9,375 nucleotides of DNA from DAOUGC01 sp034429695. Its GTDB lineage: Bacteria > Chloroflexota > Anaerolineae > Anaerolineales > Anaerolineaceae. The DNA is taken from positions 1 through 9,375 of the forward strand of contig DAOUGC010000102.1 in assembly GCA_034429695.1 (NCBI GenBank). The letters run 5' to 3'. Positions 1 to 4,768 of the stretch are shown here, one piece after another. The translations under genes were made by a program, and so were the position numbers. The notes under the pieces are model-generated. The model was not told where the DNA came from and did not search any database. It worked only from the letters and a program-made list of their open reading frames with translations. Position 1 is the first letter of the stretch; each line of letters opens with the position of its first letter.

Positions 1-123
1 GCCACCCAGCATGGCGCACACCTTCGTGATCGCTGCCGTCAGGGTGGTCTTCCCGTGGTCGATGTGTCCCATCGTACCTACGTTCAGATGTGGCTTGTTT
101 CGGTCAAACTTCTGCTTCGCCAT
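1..123 (-). CDS. tuf: Elongation factor Tu, N-terminal part (cut by window edge)
   Basis: EF-Tu is the GTPase that delivers aminoacyl-tRNA to the ribosomal A site. Only the first 41 residues are in the window. They begin MAKQKFDRNKPHLNVGT and contain the G1/P-loop GHIDHGKT at residues 19-26, followed by TLTAAIT, which is diagnostic of the EF-Tu family. The ATG at 121-123 is preceded on the minus strand by a strong Shine-Dalgarno AAGGAG (131-136) with a 7-nt spacer. The gene lies 51 nt downstream of tRNA-Thr(GGU), the conserved tRNA-tufB arrangement known from many bacteria, so it is probably co-transcribed with the tRNAs from the promoter at 598-626. The rest of the gene lies beyond base 1. 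Confidence 0.97.
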   Translation of the reverse strand, partial: MAKQKFDRNKPHLNVGTMGHIDHGKTTLTAAITKVCAMLGG

Positions 124-174
124 GATTCCTCTCCTTAAAAACAAAGACGGTTTCAGGTGAAGTCGGCAAGAAAG

Positions 175-247
175 AGCCCTCAATGGGATTTGAACCCATG
201 ACCCCGTTCTTACCAAGAACGTGCTCTACCTACTGAGCTATGAGGGC
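175..247 (-). tRNA. tRNA-Thr (anticodon GGU)
   Basis: A 73-nt cloverleaf on the minus strand. The acceptor GCCCTCA pairs with TGAGGGC. T8 and A9 are in place. The anticodon stem CGTTC/GAACG carries the loop TTGGTAA (anticodon GGT), and the T-arm contains GGTTCAAATCC. The discriminator base is T and no CCA is encoded, so CCA must be added enzymatically. It is the last tRNA before tuf. Confidence 0.95.
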
Positions 248-307
248 TTGCCGTGCTCCAGGTTCCGCCATGATGCGTGGTGCTTGGCCGGCTTCTAGCC
301 GATCCAG

Positions 308-391
308 TGGGCGGTGAAGGAATCGAACCTCCGAAGACGTGTCGTCAACTGATTTACAGTCAGTCCCCTTTGGCCACTTGGGTAACCGCCC
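308..391 (-). tRNA. tRNA-Tyr (anticodon GUA)
   Basis: An 84-nt class II tRNA on the minus strand with a long variable arm. The acceptor GGGCGGT pairs with ACCGCCC, with discriminator A. The anticodon stem ACTGA/TCAGT carries the loop CTGTAAA (anticodon GTA). The variable arm and the GGTTCGATTCC T-arm follow. CCA is not encoded. It lies between the two threonine tRNAs in the same transcript. Confidence 0.95.
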
Positions 392-418
392 AATCTTTTG
401 TAAAGCTGTTGCCAGCTC

Positions 419-456
419 GCAGGTGAGATTGCCCCTTACAGACCAATCTCACTTGC
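419..456 (-). other. Hairpin in the spacer between tRNA-Thr(UGU) and tRNA-Tyr
   Basis: A 13-bp inverted repeat (419-431 with 444-456, one G-T wobble) with a 12-nt loop lies in the 78-nt spacer between two tRNAs of one operon. There is no T-run after it on the minus strand, so it is not a typical terminator. It could be an RNA-processing element that separates the tRNA precursors. Its function is inferred from position only. Confidence 0.5.
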
Positions 457-469
457 CAACCGTCAACTG

Positions 470-542
470 AGCCGACGACGGGAATCGAACCCGTAACCTA
501 CCACTTACAAGGCGGTTGCTCTGCCGCTTGAGCTACGTCGGC
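470..542 (-). tRNA. tRNA-Thr (anticodon UGU)
   Basis: A 73-nt cloverleaf on the minus strand. The acceptor GCCGACG pairs with CGTCGGC. The anticodon loop CTTGTAA (anticodon TGT) sits on a stem with one G-T pair, and the T-arm contains GGTTCGATTCC. The discriminator is T, as in the other tRNA-Thr of this operon. CCA is not encoded. It is the first gene of the tRNA-tuf operon. Confidence 0.95.
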
Positions 543-590
543 AATCTGCGCTTCCTGAACCATTCATTTGTTAAATTTCATTGTTACAGC

Positions 591-626
591 GCGCAGTATT
601 ATACCAGAGGGATCCCAGAACTGCAA
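591..626 (-). promoter_or_regulatory. Promoter of the tRNA-tuf operon
   Basis: On the minus strand a perfect -10 TATAAT (598-603) is preceded by TGG, giving an extended -10. A weak -35 TTGCAG (621-626) lies 17 nt upstream. The predicted transcription start is near 591, about 50 nt before the first tRNA. The stretch after the -10 reads ACTGCGCGC. Such GC-rich discriminators are typical of growth-rate or stringently controlled stable-RNA promoters; control of that kind is inferred here. Confidence 0.8.
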
Positions 627-732
627 GGCTCCAGCAAACCCGGATGTATCCGGTTTTCATGGAAACATTTTCAGGCTGTACTGCGACGGGAGAGTCTATC
701 AGGATTCAACAGATGAGTCAAGGAAAAATCGG

Positions 733-786
733 TTGTGTTGCAATATTCCGTTGGGGCGCACCGCCGTGCGCCCGTACCCAACACAA
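733..786. other. Nested inverted repeats downstream of the sortase terminator
   Basis: An 8-bp GC-rich hairpin, GGGCGCAC/GTGCGCCC with loop CGCC (754-761/766-773), lies inside a flanking 8-bp inverted repeat (733-740 with 779-786). Together they could fold as a stem with an inner hairpin on either strand. No T-run follows on either strand apart from the neighbouring terminator tract, so the role is unknown. Confidence 0.4.
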
Positions 787-812
787 AAAAGTGGGTTCAA
801 CCTTGAACCCAC
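783..812 (-). terminator. Rho-independent terminator of the sortase gene
   Basis: A perfect 10-bp inverted repeat, GTGGGTTCAA/TTGAACCCAC (791-800 with 803-812, effectively a 4-nt loop), is followed on the minus strand by TTTTTTGTGTT. It lies 33 nt after the sortase stop codon and before the tRNA operon promoter, so it insulates the two transcripts. Confidence 0.9.
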
Positions 813-845
813 CTGCAAGAAACCGCATCATCCCCCCAAAAACGC

Positions 846-1799
846 TTACTGGGATTGGAAACTGGCTTTGATCACGATGCGCTGGGTGTCTTTCATGTAA
901 GGATAGCACGAGATCAATGTGACAATGGATTCGGGCGTCTGATTCATCACCTCAACCGCCGTGGGTTCAACGATCTGGGTTTGCTCCACCACATAGGTGT
1001 AGGTACGCTGGCTGGTGAAGAGAATAATGGCGTCGCCCTTCTTCAACCGGTCGAGATCCTTGAAGATCTCGCCAAAGACATCATTATGCGCCGAGAGCAC
1101 CAGGTTGCCGTTATCTCCGGGAACCACACCGGCACTGCCCAGGTTCTGTCCCACACCCTTCTTAAGCTGCTCCCAGCCATCCCCCTGCACCACAGGCGCA
1201 TCCACACCGATGGCCGGGATCTGGATACGCACTGCCTGCTGCGGTCCCGGAGTGGGAACCGGCAGGTTTGCCAGACTTTGCACCAGCGGGCGCAAATGAT
1301 CGGGGATCTCAGCATCGTTTGGCTGCGCTCCGCCGGGCACATCCGGCGGGGTGTGCCCTGATGGCAGCACCACCGCACCGATCAACGGCGTGGGCGTGAG
1401 GGTGGCCTGGGTCAGTACCGAAGCCACCTCCTGGTTGAGATTGCGCAGGATGTTCAACCCGTTCAGCAACACAAACACCAGGCCAAGCACCGCAACCACT
1501 TCCACCACAAACAACACGCGGTCCATCCAACCGTTCCTGCGGCGCGCCGGGCGGGGGGAAACCTCGCCTGGCAGGGCGGTTGGCTCATCCCCGCCGGAGA
1601 CTGCTTCGTCTTCGATCTCTATCGCTTCGCTGCGCAGCGTCGCCAGACGGGTTGGGCGCGGCTCCGGTTCCACCAGCACCACCCGGCCGGTGCGCCTGAA
1701 ATGATCCAGGCGTCCCTGGCGGCGGGCGCGGCTTTTTTCCACCAGCAGGTGGCGGAGCTCTTCCACAGTCAGTTCTTCGGCGGTGCGCTTGCGAGCCAA
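846..1799 (-). CDS. Membrane-anchored sortase (class D/E-like)
   Basis: A cysteine transpeptidase expected to join secreted proteins bearing a sorting signal to a cell-surface acceptor. The protein has 317 residues: a charged, probably cytoplasmic N-terminal region (1-90, many Arg/Glu), one hydrophobic segment (about 93-113), a Thr/Pro-rich linker (130-188) and a C-terminal sortase domain (about 190-315). The catalytic set is visible: His238 in LSAHND, Cys298 in TLISCYPY and Arg307 in TQRIVI. The CYPY context and TLxxC motif resemble class D/E sortases. TLISC has Ser where TLxTC is usual. The start is TTG at 1797-1799, chosen because GAGAGG (1807-1812) lies 7 nt before it and the next Met is only residue 92. 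It has its own promoter and terminator. No substrate with a sorting signal is visible in the window. Confidence 0.92.
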   Translation of the reverse strand: MARKRTAEELTVEELRHLLVEKSRARRQGRLDHFRRTGRVVLVEPEPRPTRLATLRSEAIEIEDEAVSGGDEPTALPGEVSPRPARRRNGWMDRVLFVVEVVAVLGLVFVLLNGLNILRNLNQEVASVLTQATLTPTPLIGAVVLPSGHTPPDVPGGAQPNDAEIPDHLRPLVQSLANLPVPTPGPQQAVRIQIPAIGVDAPVVQGDGWEQLKKGVGQNLGSAGVVPGDNGNLVLSAHNDVFGEIFKDLDRLKKGDAIILFTSQRTYTYVVEQTQIVEPTAVEVMNQTPESIVTLISCYPYMKDTQRIVIKASFQSQ

Positions 1800-1828
1800 G
1801 GCGGTTCCTCTCGTTGTGATCGGTTGGT

Positions 1829-1864
1829 TACAAGGATTATACCCGAATCACAATCGGATGCCAG
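1829..1864 (-). promoter_or_regulatory. Promoter of the sortase gene
   Basis: On the minus strand a perfect -10 TATAAT (1836-1841) lies 17 nt after a -35 CTGGCA (1859-1864, 4 of 6 matches). The predicted start is near 1829, giving a leader of about 30 nt with the Shine-Dalgarno that serves the TTG start. This suggests the sortase is transcribed independently of the LuxR-DUF805 gene upstream. Confidence 0.75.
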
Positions 1865-1890
1865 CACCACCCCCCTTGCTCGGAATGGAA

Positions 1891-2568
1891 TTACCCGTGT
1901 CTGTCGGTATCATTCATCGGCGCGCTGACCGATGGCCGCGCCCATAGGAAACCCAGTATCACCAGGCCTCCCACCGGAACCAGTAAAAATAATTGCCACC
2001 AGCCACTCATGCCGCTGTCACGCAGCCGGCGGGTTCCCACCGCCAGGAATGGCAGCAGCACCGCGATCATGAAAATGGCCCCCAGGGTCTCACTGATGTA
2101 AACCAGCGCCGCATCCACCAGGGCGACGAAAAGCACAAACCACCAAAACTCAGCCCGCGTGGCGCGACCGTGAAAATCGGCATACTTAAGCAGGCAGGTG
2201 CGTATCGCTTCAAAAAAGGTCATTGGGCTGCCTGTCTCACGGGCATTGACATTCGCATCACCACTCATTTTTAACTCCCCGACAGTCCTTGAGACCGCCT
2301 CTTTTAGAGATAAGATCCAATCCGTAAAGCCAAAACTGGTCTTATTTTCAGAGGTTCCGCCCCCACCCGCAACTGTGGATTCCCTTAGTTTTACCAACAG
2401 CTCAACCCTTGAACTGACCTGATGTTTGGCATAGATGTTTTTCAGATGAAATTCAACCGTGCTTTCAGTAATATGAAGCGCCAGGGCGATGGCTTTGTTG
2501 CTTTTCCCTTCCATAACGAGCTTCGCCACTTCCTCTTCACGTTTGCTCAACTCCACCGATTGTGTCAT
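1891..2568 (-). CDS. LuxR-type HTH domain fused to DUF805 membrane domain
   Basis: A 225-residue protein. Residues 8-62 form a LuxR/GerE helix-turn-helix: LSKREEEVAKLVMEGKSNKA, then ITESTVEFHLKNIYAK as the recognition part. A 50-60 residue linker with a GGGG stretch follows. Residues 116-213 match DUF805 (LLKYADFHGRATRAEFWW, then RRLRDSGMSGWW), with three hydrophobic segments near 141-158, 162-178 and 190-209. No receiver domain is present. The likely role is a membrane-tethered transcription regulator; the signal is unknown. A Met 10 codons upstream (2596-2598) is possible. I prefer 2566-2568 because AGGGA (2576-2580) lies 7 nt before it and the best promoter would start RNA at about the upstream ATG. 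An internal ATG at 2266-2268 also has a strong Shine-Dalgarno. Downstream is the sortase, with its own promoter. Confidence 0.85.
   Translation of the reverse strand: MTQSVELSKREEEVAKLVMEGKSNKAIALALHITESTVEFHLKNIYAKHQVSSRVELLVKLRESTVAGGGGTSENKTSFGFTDWILSLKEAVSRTVGELKMSGDANVNARETGSPMTFFEAIRTCLLKYADFHGRATRAEFWWFVLFVALVDAALVYISETLGAIFMIAVLLPFLAVGTRRLRDSGMSGWWQLFLLVPVGGLVILGFLWARPSVSAPMNDTDRHG
2266..2280 (-). promoter_or_regulatory. Internal Shine-Dalgarno and ATG inside the LuxR-DUF805 gene
   Basis: GGGGAG (2275-2280, minus strand) lies 6 nt before an in-frame ATG (2266-2268). Initiation here would give a 125-residue protein starting MSGDANVNARETGSP and containing only the DUF805 domain, which is about the size of stand-alone DUF805 proteins. 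This is either a live second start or a relic of the gene fusion. Confidence 0.5.
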
Positions 2569-2597
2569 GGCTGTGTCCCTGTTGATCCTTGTGCACA

Positions 2598-2633
2598 TCT
2601 CAATAATATCAATCCATGTATTAATGGGGTCAA
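2598..2633 (-). promoter_or_regulatory. Probable promoter of the LuxR-DUF805 gene
   Basis: On the minus strand TTGACC (2628-2633) and GATATT (2605-2610, 4 of 6) are 17 nt apart. An alternative -10, TATTAT (2603-2608), has a 19-nt spacer. Transcription would begin near 2598, which supports translation from the ATG at 2568 rather than at 2598. A short palindrome TAACC-G-GGTTA (2653-2663) lies just upstream and could be an operator. Confidence 0.5.
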
Positions 2634-2842
2634 TTGGCTCTTCTGTTTTGCATAACCGGGTTAATCATTCTTTTTCCATGCTATCCCGAAATGGTACAAC
2701 AAAATGGCATCAAAGCAAGCAATTCCCATTTTCACTGATTGATCCCCGGTAATAAAGGCTGGTATAGCACGGGGACAGCCCTTATCCATCCGCAAGTGGA
2801 TGATGTGGCGTGCACTCCATCCAAAAATCCACTGGCGGGTGA

Positions 2843-2897
2843 TTGATAAAAATGCAAATGTACTGATTAATCTTCGGAGCGGCAAATATGATAGAAT
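2843..2897 (+). promoter_or_regulatory. Candidate promoters of the nitroreductase gene
   Basis: There are two overlapping possibilities. TTGATA (2843-2848, 5 of 6) is 17 nt before ATTAAT (2866-2871). CTGATT (2863-2868) is 18 nt before TATGAT (2887-2892, 5 of 6), which overlaps TAGAAT (2892-2897). Either would give a short leader ending in the Shine-Dalgarno at 2923-2926. The sequence does not decide between them. Confidence 0.4.
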
Positions 2898-2932
2898 CAC
2901 AATGCAGCACAACCCTTACACTGGAGTGGTGA

Positions 2933-3445
2933 ATGGATGCGATGACAGCTCTGCTGACCCGGCGAAGCGTACGGCATTTTGACCCGTCAAAACCCGTTTC
3001 GCCTGAGATTCTGGAGACCCTGCTGCGGACGGCAATGCAAGCCCCCTCGGCTGCCAATGCCCAACCCTGGCATTTTGTGGTCATCACCGACCGGCTGGCA
3101 ATGGAAAAGGTGACCGAATTTCACCCCGCTGCTGAAAGCCTGCACCAGGCGCCCCTTTCCATCCTGGTGTGCGGTGACGACCGCCTGGAAAAACGTCCCG
3201 ACCGCTGGATGCAGGACTGCACCGCCGCCACACAGAACATTTTACTGGCAGCCCACGCCCTGGGATTGGGGGCTGTATGGCTGGGCATTCACCCCGATGA
3301 AATCCGCATTGACAATGTGCGCCGCATGTTCAACCTGCCGCAGGAAGTACACCCGCTTTCGCTGATCGCCATCGGTTACCCCACCCGCATACTGCAACCG
3401 GTGGACCGCTATAAACCTGAACGGGTCCATTACGAGAAATTCTAA
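2933..3445 (+). CDS. Small nitroreductase-family FMN oxidoreductase
   Basis: A 170-residue protein of the nitroreductase family: homodimeric FMN enzymes that reduce nitro, quinone or similar substrates with NAD(P)H. Family marks are RRSVR at 10-14 (FMN phosphate contact), APSAANAQPWHF at 37-48, GLGAVWLGIHP at 111-121, IGYP at 147-150 and the C-terminal RYKPERVHYEKF. The length is normal for the short family members. The ATG is preceded by GGAG (2923-2926) with a 6-nt spacer. It is a single-gene transcript ending at the hairpin at 3457-3483. The substrate cannot be told from sequence. It is divergent from the LuxR-DUF805 gene, so shared control is possible but unproven. Confidence 0.93.
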   Translation: MDAMTALLTRRSVRHFDPSKPVSPEILETLLRTAMQAPSAANAQPWHFVVITDRLAMEKVTEFHPAAESLHQAPLSILVCGDDRLEKRPDRWMQDCTAATQNILLAAHALGLGAVWLGIHPDEIRIDNVRRMFNLPQEVHPLSLIAIGYPTRILQPVDRYKPERVHYEKF

Positions 3446-3452
3446 TCCAAAC

Positions 3453-3490
3453 AAAACGGGCTGTCTGAACACCAGACAGCCCGCTGCTTT
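3453..3490. terminator. Bidirectional terminator between convergent genes
   Basis: A perfect 11-bp stem (3457-3467 with 3473-3483) with the 5-nt loop AACAC. On the minus strand it is followed by TTTTGTTT, a strong terminator for the baeRF gene that ends at 3505. On the plus strand CTGCTTT follows, a weaker T-tract serving the nitroreductase gene. Confidence 0.9.
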
Positions 3491-3504
3491 ACCGGGGGTC
3501 AATA

Positions 3505-4635
3505 TCAATAACGCAGCGCGGCTCCCACACCGCCTGCCTGCTCAAATGCCTCATACGGGCGCAATAACTCAACGCTGCCTTTGTGCCGCAGCACAGCCAT
3601 GACTGCCAGTTCCATTGCATCGGGAACGGTGTCCATGGTGGTATTGCAGTTGGGGCATTTTTGCCCGTCCACACTCAAATGATCGCAGGCCTGGCAGTGC
3701 CAGCCCGGCATGTGCAGATTCTCGCTTAATAGCAGGGTTTGCACCCTGCCGCCATTGAGCGCCTCCAGCGTGGGCCGCAAACCGATCACAGCCGCGCCGC
3801 CCTTGGCCGCCGCAGTGATCACACCGTCTGCCATGTGGCGTTCGCGTTCACAATCAGCCTGATGGCCAATGGTCATGGCTTTGGTGAGCACATCCAGATG
3901 ACTGGCGGTCATGCTCATGGGGAAGGACCCCATCACCAGGCTCTGCCACGCCTTGGGCAATTCTGAACGGAACAGGGCGATATTATCGTCCGTCCCACCG
4001 ATTAAGATACGGCGCACGTGTTTTTCCTCAAAGAAACGCACAGCAAACAGAACCGCTTCCTTTATATTGCGGTCCACGGTCTCTTCAACGGCGCGCGTCT
4101 GGCCGGCGGCTCCGCCCCGGCGACCCGGCATGCTGGATGAACCGCCCCGTTTGGTGCGCTTCACCTGTTCGCCAACCGTGCCTTCCTGCTCGCGCAATTC
4201 GCCGAGGTGAAAGTGAAACACGCGCGCCCCCTGCCGGTCCACCAGCACCACACCGTACCCACCGTAGATGTCCAGCAGGTCGGTCAGTGGTTTTACATTG
4301 GGCCGATCAGATACACGCGCCAGGTCCCGCACCGGAACCGCAAGAGGGTATGCTTTAAAGAAATTCATGGGTGCGCACGCAAACACGGCCACGCTGCGCC
4401 CCTGCCAGTTGTAATCCTGCTGGAAATATTTCTCCACGGCAGAAACGGATGAGGCCAGGTCTCCCCCGATGAGGGCCTCTCCGATGGGTATCTTGAGCCC
4501 TTTCAGCAGATTGCGCAACCGCAGATGATAGGCATCCGCATTGCCCTGTGAAGGGTCGGTATTCAAGTACACGCTGAGCACCGGCTGTGGAGCGGTGTAA
4601 TTAATCAGCTCCCGCAGGTCTTTTTCGGTAAACAT
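3505..4635 (-). CDS. baeRF-type protein (bacterial eRF1-like) with zinc ribbon
   Basis: A 376-residue protein resembling the bacterial relatives of archaeal/eukaryotic release factor 1 (baeRF). Those are proposed to act on ribosomes in termination, rescue or quality control; the biochemical role of most is untested. The N-terminal part (1-110) begins FTEKDLRELINY and LSVYLNTDPS. A middle domain (about 120-275) has the pattern GVVLVDRQGARVFHFHLGEL, then a basic Gly-rich loop with RRGGAAGQTR (172-181) where eRF1 carries GGQ, then the helix AVEETVDRNIKEA. A C-terminal L7Ae-like part (about 280-376) holds a zinc ribbon with Cys314, Cys317, Cys327 and Cys330 (HCQAC and CPNC). The ATG at 4633-4635 follows GGAGG with a 4-nt spacer. 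It is 133 nt downstream of htrA, with its own candidate promoter, and ends at the hairpin at 3457-3483. Confidence 0.85.
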   Translation of the reverse strand: MFTEKDLRELINYTAPQPVLSVYLNTDPSQGNADAYHLRLRNLLKGLKIPIGEALIGGDLASSVSAVEKYFQQDYNWQGRSVAVFACAPMNFFKAYPLAVPVRDLARVSDRPNVKPLTDLLDIYGGYGVVLVDRQGARVFHFHLGELREQEGTVGEQVKRTKRGGSSSMPGRRGGAAGQTRAVEETVDRNIKEAVLFAVRFFEEKHVRRILIGGTDDNIALFRSELPKAWQSLVMGSFPMSMTASHLDVLTKAMTIGHQADCERERHMADGVITAAAKGGAAVIGLRPTLEALNGGRVQTLLLSENLHMPGWHCQACDHLSVDGQKCPNCNTTMDTVPDAMELAVMAVLRHKGSVELLRPYEAFEQAGGVGAALRY

Positions 4636-4666
4636 GGATCCTCCAATCGACCAAGAACGTCAGACG

Positions 4667-4694
4667 TGTATAAACTGGAACCACGCCATAACAA
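4667..4694 (-). promoter_or_regulatory. Candidate promoter of the baeRF gene
   Basis: On the minus strand TTGTTA (4689-4694) and TATACA (4667-4672), each 4 of 6 matches, are 16 nt apart, with a leader of about 25-30 nt to the ATG. It is weak. The gap to htrA also shows short hairpins (for example 4705-4719, CGCAG/CTGCG) without a T-run, so read-through from htrA remains possible. Confidence 0.4.
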
Positions 4695-4768
4695 ATTCGG
4701 CGCAGTTATTCTGCGTGGGACCCGATCCAGTTGGGCAGTCGATCCCTGCAGAATGGGCAAACCGCCCT

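Larger units (their letters stand above)
543..845. other. Non-coding stretch between the sortase gene and the tRNA operon
   Basis: No convincing protein gene is present. The stretch holds the sortase terminator (783-812), a paired structure (733-786), a near-palindrome of 10-nt arms with a 2-nt loop (636-645/648-657, one mismatch) just upstream of the tRNA-operon -35, and the tRNA-operon promoter. Short open frames here have no Shine-Dalgarno or recognisable domain. Confidence 0.6.
2569..2932. other. Divergent intergenic region between LuxR-DUF805 and nitroreductase genes
   Basis: The region is AT-rich compared with its flanks and holds promoters for both directions but no supported gene. 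On the plus strand, several candidate promoters precede the nitroreductase gene: TTGATC-18-TATAGC (2739-2768), TTGATA-17-ATTAAT (2843-2871) and TATGAT/TAGAAT (2887-2897). Stretch 2787-2833 contains inverted repeats that could pair in alternative ways. Confidence 0.5.

Noticed and set aside
248..307. A tRNA-Gly gene between tRNA-Tyr and tRNA-Thr(GGU), as in E. coli
   Set aside because: The gap is 60 nt and shows no acceptor stem or T-arm sequence.
754..773. GC-rich hairpin as a second terminator
   Set aside because: No T-run follows the stem on either strand; the neighbouring hairpin at 791-812 has the proper tract.
2569..2598. Upstream ATG (2596-2598) as the start of the LuxR-DUF805 protein
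   Set aside because: It has only a weak GAG before it and coincides with the predicted transcription start, whereas the ATG at 2566-2568 has AGGGA at 7 nt and starts right before the HTH domain.
4695..4768. Terminator after htrA
   Set aside because: Short hairpins (4705-4719 and 4755-4767) are present, but none is followed by a T-tract on the minus strand.
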